Source of the DNA: Chitinophaga sp. sic0106
GTDB taxonomy: Bacteria; Bacteroidota; Bacteroidia; Chitinophagales; Chitinophagaceae
Reading direction: 5' to 3'
Assembly (NCBI RefSeq): GCF_019219075.1
Contig: NZ_JAHUWJ010000027.1
Location: 1 to 64,000, forward strand
Length of the DNA stretch: 64,000 nucleotides
The notes under the pieces are model-generated. The model made no database searches. It had not been told where the DNA came from and saw only the letters and a program-made list of their open reading frames with translations. This document shows, in pieces, positions 37,401 through 46,698 of this stretch. Position numbers and translations under genes: made by a program. Position 1 is the first letter of the stretch. Each line of letters begins with the position of its first letter.

Positions 37401-38958
37401 GTTTGGTGGCCTCATCAAAGGCAGATGTAACTTCGAACTCACCATTGGTAAAGAATGTAAAATTGTAAGCAATAATATCTTCGCCAATGCAGGTGTACAG
37501 GTAATAGGTGACGCTACCCCACGCGATGGTGAAGCCGATCAGAGCATCTTCACGGCACCACAGCTGGTATTCAATATCCCGGTAGGCAACATCATGCGCA
37601 TCAGCGATGATGGCGGTAAATCCCATGAGTTCAGAACAAGACTGGAGTATATGTCGCTCCGCAGGGAAGCGCAAAACGCCAATGGTACCCAGCAGTGGAA
37701 TGGCGACAACACCATCCTGGTACTCAACACCACCCAATGCCTTGAACCTAAATCTATCTATAAACTAACCGCTAAAGTCACCTTCGAAGAAAATGTGAAC
37801 GGCAGCTGGACGCCATACCTCGTAGAAGGTAAACCCTATGTGGAAGAAGTAAATAACACCTTCAGCACCGGAAACCTGCCAGACAAAATTCCGGCAGATA
37901 AAATCAAATATACTTACCCGCTGAAGAATCAACTGAACTTCTATCAGAACGAATCACCATCCCGGATCGGGTATATGCAGTTTACGCAGGACCTGGCACC
38001 GATGTTCCGTACCGACAGCTCCTTCACCCAAACAGCGCGACTCGTACCTAACACCGGTGATCCGCTGAACATACCGTTTAGCTATGATACCGGCCGACTC
38101 AGCTTCCGCATTCCGGATGGATTGAAGAACGATGAAGTATATACGTTCGCGTTAGTAAACGTGCCTACGGAAGATGAAATGGATATCAGCCGCAACGTAG
38201 TATCTGAACAAAAACAGGTGGATGTGCAGGAAGCCGGCTCCATGACGGTGACTACCAAAAAAGCTACCAAAGCCATTACCGCCGGTTCCGAAAAATCATT
38301 CTTTGAGCTGGACTTCAGAACAAGTGCCTACAACACCTTCAATCAGAAACTGGATGCACTGGGCATGGGCGATTCCTACCGCCTGCCACTGCGCGACGCG
38401 GTTCATGAACTGGGCTACCAGCTCAGCAACAATGAGCTGTTTGACGGTTATGAAGTGGATGTGAATGGTGGCAGCCAGCTGCTGAAATATGAGGCGATGT
38501 TGGAGGGTAACGCCTGGTACGACCAGGATATCTATCCGTATGTATACGACAGCTATCCGTTTGCAGCTGCCAGTGGTGCCGTAGTACCGGTTACCATCGA
38601 CTGGCGCATACCGGAAACATTGGGCGTGCCACCGGTGCGCGCAATAAATCTGCGCCAGTATAACCAGGGTATGCTGCTTAACGCGGACGCACAAACGAAG
38701 TATACCGGCATCAGCACCTTTGTATACAATCTGCCGCACTTTATGGAGCGGGATAACTATAACCTGATCAGCAGGATCGTTAATAACATCTATGCAAGAG
38801 GAGTGGAATATCCTGCTAATGTGAAAATGATGATCCAGCAGCCGTTTAAGGCAGTGCGTAAAGGCAGTTACCGGTTTAAGGTAAGCTATGTGCTGCCTGG
38901 TACCAACCTGGTGACCAGCACCAGAATTATCACCATCGAAAATCCGTTAGGGCTATAA
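34489..38958 (+). CDS. Giant secreted beta-rich surface protein
   Basis: A 1489-residue protein with a signal peptide (1-26, ending LKAQQ). The sequence is beta-rich throughout, with many glycine-rich strand patterns such as FSFSIDRLGLVKSG, FGGALFYGVSVLG and AFGAGLDFDTGDLKFLMFYARL; the central part (about 450-950) repeats strand pairs in the style of a long beta-helix or barrel. Cysteines are few. I recognise no catalytic motif and no T9SS sorting domain at its C-terminus (ends TIENPLGL). It is flanked by the propeller gene and an FN3-repeat gene in the same operon, so a structural or carrier role at the surface is likely. Confidence 0.6.
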   Translation: MPSFITRCYLPLLLGLLVITTSLKAQQRTPLEQHIHDVNQLILERRAANTLNNKDLYDQLKDTSQFKLPVGIGGGNSGNPPIIIDSIRFLPDHAEITAYFVIPVPGDGRELMFAASRIPVSRNGGLVGIARLELVNDQPFNPFGNDAVMTFLHGKTFVEFDCDGFKRLGLGVEIKLPSHLVPANADAKSDTKERVKGTFEVATSNIHDIIAGVSIEPFQIRGVKNVKFTVQDAIIDLSDANNSPDVVFPKEYNTDDKTFWRGFFLRKFEVQLPPEIRSRKSDKPPVIGVRNALIDDKGFSGDVFATNLIPLEDGDLGGWNFSVDKVGLSFVANQLKGGELAGGINIPITKENTRFDYSAVFQPGNDYIFTVAAKDTVDIPIFIGKAKLLPSSSLEVAVKDDKFQAKAILNGNISINGGTSEGASALAKKLNVPDLAFERLTISTEAPYFHEGVFSFSSPLKLPTVAGFSFSIDRLGLVKSGEKRGLSFTIKVNISGKGENGFGADASMSLMSVASKDADGRIRHKFSGLEVSRVGVDIHQGVFALAGALEFFTDDAVYGNGFRGDIAASLQICKAEVKLASTALFGNVNGDRYWYADIMVDLPVAIFIFPPAVSIKGFGGALFYGVSVLGKGENTGPYRLGKTNTGIIYKPDPTAGLGIKASLKFIAMQEKTLSGMVGLELAFNRSGGLKRITFRGQVNVMSIGLSPGNVALLKGISGMMKPGPADAPAGDCGYDPNSFTPEGVISAGLLVDVDFENSSLLANLKVYIDVYGVLTGIGPKNLAGEGEFYVGPEGWHLFAGKPDNPIGISILGIAKSRSYFMVGTGLPGSPPPPAVVSEILGGMDLDYMRDLNSLGKGSGFAFGAGLDFDTGDLKFLMFYARLRAGLGFDVMLKNYGDQFHCEGSSGPLGINGWYANGQVYGYFQGKIGIRVNLFFKKGNFDIIDLGAAIVLQSKMPNPVWMRGIVGGYYSLFGGLIKGRCNFELTIGKECKIVSNNIFANAGVQVIGDATPRDGEADQSIFTAPQLVFNIPVGNIMRISDDGGKSHEFRTRLEYMSLRREAQNANGTQQWNGDNTILVLNTTQCLEPKSIYKLTAKVTFEENVNGSWTPYLVEGKPYVEEVNNTFSTGNLPDKIPADKIKYTYPLKNQLNFYQNESPSRIGYMQFTQDLAPMFRTDSSFTQTARLVPNTGDPLNIPFSYDTGRLSFRIPDGLKNDEVYTFALVNVPTEDEMDISRNVVSEQKQVDVQEAGSMTVTTKKATKAITAGSEKSFFELDFRTSAYNTFNQKLDALGMGDSYRLPLRDAVHELGYQLSNNELFDGYEVDVNGGSQLLKYEAMLEGNAWYDQDIYPYVYDSYPFAAASGAVVPVTIDWRIPETLGVPPVRAINLRQYNQGMLLNADAQTKYTGISTFVYNLPHFMERDNYNLISRIVNNIYARGVEYPANVKMMIQQPFKAVRKGSYRFKVSYVLPGTNLVTSTRIITIENPLGL

Positions 38959-38964
38959 TAACTG

Positions 38965-41055
38965 ATGAAAATGAAAGGTAAACTAATCACCATCTTACTC
39001 GCTACCGTGGCAGGCTTTGGGTTAACAACCCGGGCACAGCAAAAGAAGGGAGAGTTGCAGAAAATAGCAGTGATGGCACGACCCACCAAAGACTCGATCC
39101 TGTTACGCTGGGCGCCTACCGCCTCCCTGTTATGGCAGCAGGCTAACGCCAGCGGCTATATGATTGCGCGACTCACCGTGATGCGCGATAATAAAATGCT
39201 GCCGCAGCCGCTGGTTACCACGGTGATGACGGGGCCGCTCAAGCCCTTGCCGCTGGCGGCTTGGGAGCAGGTAGTAAAAACGCATGAGAAATATGGTAGC
39301 ATTGTAGCGCAGGCCCTCTACGGAGAAAAGTTTGAAGTAGGGGCTACCGGTAACGGCAACACGATTGCGGATATTTACCATCAATCACAGGAGCAGGAAT
39401 CCCGGTATGGCTTTGCATTGTTTGCGGCAGACCAGGATTTTACTGTCGCTAAAGCGGCAGGACTGGGCTGGGTGGACCATGATATTAAGCCCAACGAAAA
39501 ATATTTGTATCGCGTGTATGCAGCCGCTACCGCACCGGACCTGAAGTATGATACCGGCTATGCATTTTGCGGTGCCGCTGATGCTAAGCCACTACCGGTA
39601 CCCAAAGGCCTGAAAGGCAACGGCCTGGAAAACGCAGTGATGCTCAGCTGGAACAAGTCCCTGTACGAGCCGTTTTACAATGCCTGGATATTGGAGAAGT
39701 CGGCCGATAATGGTAAAACATTTACTTCCGTCAGTAAAGAGCCGCTGATCAACACGCAGGAAGGCCTGGCAGATAACATCAGCGACTTTTACCGCATTGA
39801 TACCGGGCTGGTGGCCGGAAAGCCTTACAGCTACCGGATCAGAGGGATCAACGCTTTCGGTGAAATTGGCCCCGCATCGGACACGATAGTAGTAACGGTG
39901 CAGCAAAAACTCAATGAGAGCCCCGTGATCCTGCAAACAGAAATGGTGCTTGGCAAAGTTTTTATCCGCTGGCAGATGCCGGCGCATAAAGCCGATATCG
40001 TACGATTTGACCTCGAGCGATCCACATCTCCCCAAAAAAAATATAGCCTGCTGAATGAAAAGCCGCTGACCGAAAAAGACTCCATTGTAACCGATGAACA
40101 GCCGCTGAATAGTAACTACTACCGGATAAGAGCCACTACCAGGGATGGACAGGTAATGCATTCCTTCCCCCATTTTGTGCAGCAGGAAGATTCCATCCCG
40201 CCGGTGCCACCGGTAGGCGCCGCAGGCAGTATCGATAAAAAAGGAATTGTATCTCTTACCTGGGAAGAAAATAAGGAAAAAGACTTGTTTGGATACCGCG
40301 TGTTCAGAGCCAACGCCCCGGAAGAAGAATTTGTACAGGTGACCCGCAAAGCTACGGAGGTAAACAGTTTCACAGATACGATTTCCCTGCATACGCTTAC
40401 TAAGAATGTTTACTACAAACTGGTGGCACTGGATAAACATTATAACCCTTCCGGTTTTTCTGAAATGCTGGTGCTGAAGCGGCCGGACATCATTCCTCCG
40501 GTAGCACCTTTCTTTACCAAAGTGACCTCCGCCGAAGGGGCCGTACAACTGGAATGGATGCCCAGCAGTAGCGAAGATGTTGCCTGTCATGAGTTGTGGC
40601 GCACAAAGGATAGTACCTGGGAACTCGTGCAGTATTATGCTGCCGGCGACAGCACCCATAGCTATGGCGATACCAGTGCTATTACTGGTGTGAAATACCA
40701 ATACCAGGTGACGGCTACAGATGACAGCGGATTAAAGGGAATCTCCAAACCGGCCAATGGTGCGCGGATCGATATGGGCCGGTTACAGGTAGCCAAGGCA
40801 CTGCGTATAGGTATTGACAGGGATAATAAAGTCGTAAACCTGGAATGGCAGCGGATTACAGGGGTTGATAAGGTTTATGTATACCGCTCCGCCGGCGATG
40901 GGCCTTATCAATTGTACCAAACATTTTCAGGTGCAGAAAATAGTTATAAGGACAATAACCTATTAATAAACACGGTCTATAAATACAAGCTGAGAATGAT
41001 GAATACGAGCAATGGCCGAAGCGGCTATACGGATGAAGCTATTGTAAATTATTAA
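38965..41055 (+). CDS. Secreted fibronectin type III repeat protein
   Basis: A 696-residue exported protein (signal 1-24, ending TTRAQQ). From about residue 200 to the end it contains five or so FN3-like modules, recognisable from recurring W-x-K/ LEW strands and Y-x-Y-R/K-V endings (MLSWNKSLYEPFYNAWILEKS ; SLTWEENKEKDLFGYRVFRA ; QLEWMPSSSEDVACHELWRT ; NLEWQRITGVDKVYVYRS). FN3 arrays act as spacers or binding modules on surface proteins. It starts 6 bases after the giant protein gene and is followed by the SprB-repeat protein gene. Confidence 0.75.
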   Translation: MKMKGKLITILLATVAGFGLTTRAQQKKGELQKIAVMARPTKDSILLRWAPTASLLWQQANASGYMIARLTVMRDNKMLPQPLVTTVMTGPLKPLPLAAWEQVVKTHEKYGSIVAQALYGEKFEVGATGNGNTIADIYHQSQEQESRYGFALFAADQDFTVAKAAGLGWVDHDIKPNEKYLYRVYAAATAPDLKYDTGYAFCGAADAKPLPVPKGLKGNGLENAVMLSWNKSLYEPFYNAWILEKSADNGKTFTSVSKEPLINTQEGLADNISDFYRIDTGLVAGKPYSYRIRGINAFGEIGPASDTIVVTVQQKLNESPVILQTEMVLGKVFIRWQMPAHKADIVRFDLERSTSPQKKYSLLNEKPLTEKDSIVTDEQPLNSNYYRIRATTRDGQVMHSFPHFVQQEDSIPPVPPVGAAGSIDKKGIVSLTWEENKEKDLFGYRVFRANAPEEEFVQVTRKATEVNSFTDTISLHTLTKNVYYKLVALDKHYNPSGFSEMLVLKRPDIIPPVAPFFTKVTSAEGAVQLEWMPSSSEDVACHELWRTKDSTWELVQYYAAGDSTHSYGDTSAITGVKYQYQVTATDDSGLKGISKPANGARIDMGRLQVAKALRIGIDRDNKVVNLEWQRITGVDKVYVYRSAGDGPYQLYQTFSGAENSYKDNNLLINTVYKYKLRMMNTSNGRSGYTDEAIVNY

Positions 41056-41077
41056 ATGATTCTTATTGCGATTACCT

Positions 41078-44000
41078 ATGAAAAAATTTTACAAATTACT
41101 ATTACTAATCATGATGCTGGGGACAGCCCCACGGCTCTTTGGGCAGGCGCTGATTTACAGGGTTATTTATAGTGGGGATTTTGGTCTGAATTCCGGCTCC
41201 TGGGGTTGTTATAATGGAAATGCCAGCGTGTACACAAATATTGCGCGGCAAGATTATACCAGTATATGGAACAAAATGCATTATGGGGTATGGTTACCTG
41301 GGCCCACTACTTTTGGTGATAATTTTTATACAGATGAAATGCCTGTCAATGCCTATTTTGGCGCTATGGCTGGTACCGGTTCAAATGCGGATGCCCAGGG
41401 GCCCATCAACCAAACCTTTGATGAATATGGATATAGCACAACAGAGTTGGAAGGGTATGGTACTGCTCCCGACCCTGGCGGAGGAGGCATGGGAGGTTGT
41501 GGCACCACCATACGGACCACGGTGACCATCATACAGATGTATCTTCGGTTGTATAACGTTAAGAATAAAACAGCCTTTTGCCAGGACGAATATGTAGAAT
41601 TCAACTTCCCTTATACGGCAGATCGCGTAAGCTGGGAAGTAGCCAATACAGGAGACTATTTTCGTTCGGTTACCTGGGTGAATGGTTCCCAGTTCAGAGG
41701 TACTGCAGCTGATTTTGCCAGCATTGGTATCGATATCACAAAAAATATCTCTATCCGTGCGAGTGCTGACTTTGGAGATGTGCGTTGGAAATATTCAGAT
41801 GAGCCTACCTTTCACTTTACCGATGCAGTACCTGCGCCGGCAGTAGTTAAAAAGGACGCGCTTTGCTTTGGTGGTGAAGGCTCTTTTACCTTCAGTGATT
41901 TCAGATATGCCAGTGGCGCAGCTTATGATGGAACCAAAACATTGAATCTCACATTAACCAGTCCTGCCAAAACATATAATGTAGCAGTTAATTCCACAGC
42001 ACCGGTTACAGTGAATGTAATACCTGGCGTGTATACCATGTATATTGAAAATAATGCTTCTGAATGCCCGCGTACGATTAGTTTACCGGAAGTGAAAGGT
42101 ATTCAGCAGGATTTGGGTGCTACCACCTCTTTATCTTGTGTAGATGGTAAACCGGCGGCGGCAATAGCAGTAACAGGAGGTACTGCACCTTTTACGTATA
42201 CATTAAATGGTGGGGGAAGAGTCAGTACCAATCTGTTTACCAATCTGGCGCCTGCCACCACCTATACTATCACCTACTACGATGCCAATGAGTGTAATAA
42301 GACAGTAACTGTTACTACCCCTGCGGCCATCAGTATACAGTCCTATACTACCAAAGCTCCTTCAGGTGGGGCAAGTGATGGGGAGATATCAGTGACGGCT
42401 ACCGGTGGCACGCCTCCGTTCATGTATAACTATAATAATGGCAACTGGCAAAGCAGCAATGTATTCAACAACCTGCCACAAGGCAGCTATAACATTTCTG
42501 TGCGCGATGCCAACGGATGCCTGCTGCCGCAACCTGTGGCTGTACTGCTGGAGCAGCTGGATTTTACAGCAACCAGCACGCCGGTAAGCTGTGTAGGCCT
42601 TGAAGATGGCCGCATCACACTGAATATCACCGGTGGTACTTCTCCTTATAAAATCAAGCTGGATAATGGCGTATACAGGGCAAATAATAACCTGTTTACT
42701 GACCTGGCTGCCGGCACCTATGAAGTGTGGGTGATAGATGATAAGAATGTGGAGGCGCATCACTCCGTTACTGTAGGTGCTCCTACACCTGTTACATTTA
42801 CCTATACCGCCACCAATCCGCTGTGTAAAGGCGATGGCGATGGCCAGGTGATACTTACGGCTACCGGCGGCAACGGCGTATTTAAGTATATCAACATCGG
42901 CCAGGGTGATCAACCCACCAACGTGTTTTCACTGCCCGCCGGCACCTATAACTTCCGGGTGGATGATTCAAAAGGTTGTTCCTCTGCTACCACCCAGGTA
43001 GTGATTACAGAACCTGCCAATAAAGTATCAGCTACCTACCAAACCAAAGATGCGTTGTGCTTCAACGCCGCTACCGGCGAGATCTTAAACATCCAGGGCC
43101 AGAACGGTGATGGCAACTACCAGTTTAGCCTGGATAACTATACCTGGAGCGCCACTGCCAGTTTCAATCAATTGCGATCCGGTAACTATACCATCTTCGT
43201 AAAAGACGGTAAAGGATGTACCAACTCTGTACCAGGTGTAACCATTAATAATCCGCTGCCGATCACACTGGTGCTCGCTAAGGATATTACGCCTGCCAGC
43301 TGTAATGCAGGTACTGATGGAGTGATTGAAGTAGCTGCAATCGGCGGTACGGGTAACCTGCGTTATTTTATTAGTAATAACCCTGGGGTTCCAAACACCA
43401 CCGGTAAGTTTATCAATCTGCCTGCCGGTACTTACAGTATCATTGCCCGCGATGATAACGGTTGCGAGGCGCAGATATCCTCATTGCTCGTATCACAGCC
43501 AACCGCCATGCAAATGACGCTGGCAAGCACCAACGCACTGTGTTTTGGTCAGGCCAATGGTACAGTGTCCGTCAACAGTATGTTTGGCGGTAATGGTGGT
43601 TATAGCTTCAGTCGCGATGATATCAGCTATGGCGCTACCACTGTATTTCAAAATCTTGCTGCGGGTACGTATACCGTTTATGGGAAAGATGATAAAGGCT
43701 GTCGTGTAAACGCCAGCGTTACCGTAGGGCAACCTACGCTGCTGAGCTTCACCACCACGGTAACGCCTGTACTGTGTAACGGAGAAGCCAACGGAACTAT
43801 CACCATCAATGGTGCCGGTGGCACGCTGCCTTATTTGTACGGATTGGATAATAATACTTTCCAGTCTACAAACGTGTTCAATGTAAAAGCGGGCAATGCG
43901 AAAGTAATTATCCAGGATAATAATGGCTGTCAGCAATCCACCACATTAGTGGTGGGAGAGCCCACCAAATTAACCGCAAGTGTTTCCAATCTCCAGCCGG

Positions 44001-46618
44001 TTAGCTGTAATGGTGGCAACAATGGCGCCATCACTGTTGCGGCTGCGGGTGGTAGCTCGCCTTATCAGTACAGCATTAATGGGATTGCATTTGTGAATGG
44101 TAATACATTCAATACTTTAACCGCGGGTAACTATACCATCACCATCCGCGATGCCGCCAATTGTACCACGCAGGTAAATGCAACGGTTACCGCTGCTACC
44201 GCTATCGGCTATACGCTGCTGCGCAAAACAGATATCCTCTGCGCCGGTACAAGTACCGGTGAAATACAAATAATCGCTACCGGCGGTGCTGGTACCTACT
44301 CCTACCGGTTCGACGGTGGTAATGCGCAATCCAATCCTACCTGGACCAACCTCGGCAAGAAAAATTATCCGATAGTAATTACCGATGCCAATAATTGTAG
44401 CACCACGGTTAATATTCCAATTGTGGAACTGTATACTCCGCTGGCTATGACGCTGAGCAGCACTCCTCCGTTGAATTGTACGGATAAGGGCAGTATCACC
44501 GTAACACAGGCACAGGGCGGGCTGTCACCTTATCAGTATAACCTGGATAACAGTAACTACAAAACATCTCCGGTGTTTAACGACCTGATAAACGGAGAAC
44601 ATATTGTATACCTGAAAGATGCAGCCGGCTGTACTACCAGCCAGAATATTTCGTTGTACGGCCCTTCAGCCATGCGCGGAAACATTGCCGCCACCGCTGC
44701 TACCTGCTTTGGTAAAACAAACGGCAGTGTGGTAATCAGCAATGTAACAGGAGGCTCCGGCACCTACGAGTACTCGCTGGATGGCAACAACTGGCAATCT
44801 TCCCCTGCCTTTAATAACCTGGCTGGTGATAAAACCTATCAGGTAACGGTAAGGGATATACCATTCAGCTGCCTGGTGCAACTCAGTGCAGCGGTAAACC
44901 AGCCAGCAGCACTGCAAACAACGGTACAAACCACAAAAGACGTCACCTGCTTCGGCCAGTCCGATGGTATGATAACACTATCCGCCAACGGTGGTACACC
45001 AGGATATACTTATGCCATGGGTGCCGGTACTCCTCAGCCTGGCGGTAATTACAATAACCTGAAAGCAGGCAGCTACAGCATTACTGTTACGGATAACAGT
45101 GGTTGTACGGTAAGTCAGCAGGTAACGGTGAATCAGCCGGACCAGCTCAGCGCCAACGTTGCATCTGTGAAAAACATCGACTGCTTTGGTAATGGCAACG
45201 GGGAAATCATCCTCAACGCTACCGGCGGTACGCAACCATATAACTTTAAGCTCAATACCACGAGCCAGTCATCCGCTTACTTCGGCGCCCTCTCCGGCGG
45301 AAACTACCAGATAACGGTAACGGATAAACTGGGTTGTGCCGTGCCGCTGCAAGCCACTGTTACCGAGCCTTCCAGATTGCAGGCAACTTTTACCAGCAAG
45401 GATATTAACTGCTTCGGCAGTGCCAGCGGGGAAATAGCACTCACTGCCAGCGGTGGTAAAGGAGCCTATATCTATACCTTGAATAACCTGCCGTACCAAC
45501 TGGATAATACTTTCAAAAGTCTTACCGCAGGTAGTTACCTGGTATCCGTGTCCGATGAAAACAGGTGTATCGTTTCACAAAACGTTACACTGGCACAGCC
45601 GCAGCCGCTCAGCTTTACGAAAGATTTCCACCACCCGGTATGCAGCTATTCCTCTGATGGTAGTATACAGGTGGCGCTGATAGGTGGGGTTGCCCCTTAT
45701 ACCTACAGTTGGTCCAATGGCAGCAACGCTACCACACCGCTGATCAGCGGCCTGAAAGGCGCCGTGTATGAAGTGTTGATGCAGGATGCTAATGGTTGTC
45801 AGCTAAGCGACAAAACGGTGCTTACACAGCCGGCTGTCATTCCGCTGAACCTGGGCTTTACGGATACTACGCTTTGCGTAGGACAGGAGATACAGCTGAG
45901 TACCGGCAACATTGGTACAGCTTACGAGTGGAAAACCGGCAACCAAGTGCTGGGCTCCACCCCTGATATTAAATTGAGTAAAGACGGGCAGTACAGCATC
46001 ACCGTAAAAAATGCGGCAGGATGTACGGCGCAGGAAAACTTCACAATCACCACCTCGCTGACTGCGCTGAAAACTGATTTCCTGATGTCGTCCTACAACA
46101 CCCTGGGCGATACGCTGATCCTCGTGGATGTAACGCAGCCGAAGCCTTCCAGTCTTAAATGGACCTTGCCGGAGCGCATCACCGAAATCAGCAGCAGTGG
46201 CGATGGCAGCGTGAAACAGTTGATCTTTAAACAGGTGGGCAGCTATGATATTACGCTGACCGCCCAGCTGGCACAATGTGCTGATGCTATTACCAAAACG
46301 GTAATCGTGGTACCGGTGGAGGAACGTGAAACTATCGATAGCGTGCTCGGTTACAGGGAAAAGCTGATCCGCAACATTACCATCTTCCCGAACCCAACTA
46401 CCGGCCAGTTTAAAGTAGATGTAGAGTTGTCGAGAGCTGCCGCTATTACAGTTCGGTTAATTTACTTTAACGATGGTAAGCTGATGGAAGTGAAAAAATC
46501 TGTGACCGGTACCAGTCACGCCGTTCCATTCAATATCGGTTACCTGCCGCAGGGTATTTACCTGATAGGTGTGGAAGCCGAGAAAGAGTATGAGGTGAAG
46601 AAGTTTATGAAATTGTAA
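41078..46618 (+). CDS. Giant SprB-repeat surface protein with T9SS sorting domain
   Basis: About 1846 residues from the ATG at 41078 (a TTG four codons earlier is unlikely). After the signal peptide and an N-terminal domain, at least 16 SprB-type repeats of about 75 residues run from roughly 42.1 to 45.8 kb; each has a start like CFGxxDGxIxV, then GGTxPYxY and an end AGxYxVxVxDxxGC. SprB repeats occur in Flavobacterium gliding adhesins. The last about 80 residues (IFPNPTTGQFKV ... QGIYLIGVE) are a type A T9SS C-terminal sorting domain, so the protein should be exported by the type IX system and anchored on the surface. It is the last gene of the operon. Confidence 0.9.
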   Translation: MKKFYKLLLLIMMLGTAPRLFGQALIYRVIYSGDFGLNSGSWGCYNGNASVYTNIARQDYTSIWNKMHYGVWLPGPTTFGDNFYTDEMPVNAYFGAMAGTGSNADAQGPINQTFDEYGYSTTELEGYGTAPDPGGGGMGGCGTTIRTTVTIIQMYLRLYNVKNKTAFCQDEYVEFNFPYTADRVSWEVANTGDYFRSVTWVNGSQFRGTAADFASIGIDITKNISIRASADFGDVRWKYSDEPTFHFTDAVPAPAVVKKDALCFGGEGSFTFSDFRYASGAAYDGTKTLNLTLTSPAKTYNVAVNSTAPVTVNVIPGVYTMYIENNASECPRTISLPEVKGIQQDLGATTSLSCVDGKPAAAIAVTGGTAPFTYTLNGGGRVSTNLFTNLAPATTYTITYYDANECNKTVTVTTPAAISIQSYTTKAPSGGASDGEISVTATGGTPPFMYNYNNGNWQSSNVFNNLPQGSYNISVRDANGCLLPQPVAVLLEQLDFTATSTPVSCVGLEDGRITLNITGGTSPYKIKLDNGVYRANNNLFTDLAAGTYEVWVIDDKNVEAHHSVTVGAPTPVTFTYTATNPLCKGDGDGQVILTATGGNGVFKYINIGQGDQPTNVFSLPAGTYNFRVDDSKGCSSATTQVVITEPANKVSATYQTKDALCFNAATGEILNIQGQNGDGNYQFSLDNYTWSATASFNQLRSGNYTIFVKDGKGCTNSVPGVTINNPLPITLVLAKDITPASCNAGTDGVIEVAAIGGTGNLRYFISNNPGVPNTTGKFINLPAGTYSIIARDDNGCEAQISSLLVSQPTAMQMTLASTNALCFGQANGTVSVNSMFGGNGGYSFSRDDISYGATTVFQNLAAGTYTVYGKDDKGCRVNASVTVGQPTLLSFTTTVTPVLCNGEANGTITINGAGGTLPYLYGLDNNTFQSTNVFNVKAGNAKVIIQDNNGCQQSTTLVVGEPTKLTASVSNLQPVSCNGGNNGAITVAAAGGSSPYQYSINGIAFVNGNTFNTLTAGNYTITIRDAANCTTQVNATVTAATAIGYTLLRKTDILCAGTSTGEIQIIATGGAGTYSYRFDGGNAQSNPTWTNLGKKNYPIVITDANNCSTTVNIPIVELYTPLAMTLSSTPPLNCTDKGSITVTQAQGGLSPYQYNLDNSNYKTSPVFNDLINGEHIVYLKDAAGCTTSQNISLYGPSAMRGNIAATAATCFGKTNGSVVISNVTGGSGTYEYSLDGNNWQSSPAFNNLAGDKTYQVTVRDIPFSCLVQLSAAVNQPAALQTTVQTTKDVTCFGQSDGMITLSANGGTPGYTYAMGAGTPQPGGNYNNLKAGSYSITVTDNSGCTVSQQVTVNQPDQLSANVASVKNIDCFGNGNGEIILNATGGTQPYNFKLNTTSQSSAYFGALSGGNYQITVTDKLGCAVPLQATVTEPSRLQATFTSKDINCFGSASGEIALTASGGKGAYIYTLNNLPYQLDNTFKSLTAGSYLVSVSDENRCIVSQNVTLAQPQPLSFTKDFHHPVCSYSSDGSIQVALIGGVAPYTYSWSNGSNATTPLISGLKGAVYEVLMQDANGCQLSDKTVLTQPAVIPLNLGFTDTTLCVGQEIQLSTGNIGTAYEWKTGNQVLGSTPDIKLSKDGQYSITVKNAAGCTAQENFTITTSLTALKTDFLMSSYNTLGDTLILVDVTQPKPSSLKWTLPERITEISSSGDGSVKQLIFKQVGSYDITLTAQLAQCADAITKTVIVVPVEERETIDSVLGYREKLIRNITIFPNPTTGQFKVDVELSRAAAITVRLIYFNDGKLMEVKKSVTGTSHAVPFNIGYLPQGIYLIGVEAEKEYEVKKFMKL

Positions 46619-46642
46619 TCCGGATAACCCGAATACACCCAG

Positions 46643-46683
46643 AACCTGGCGGTTGCGTATAGCGGCCGTCAGGTTATTTTTTT
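46643..46683 (+). terminator. Terminator of the seven-gene operon
   Basis: AACCTGgCGG pairs with CCGtCAGGTT around a 13-base loop and is followed by ATTTTTTT. It separates the operon from the TPR gene. Confidence 0.85.
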
Positions 46684-46698
46684 ACATTTGTTGCCGGT

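Noticed and set aside
40020..40045. Sequence close to the reverse complement of TTTGGGGAGATGT
   Set aside because: It lies within the FN3-repeat coding sequence, lacks a hairpin, and is explained by codons.
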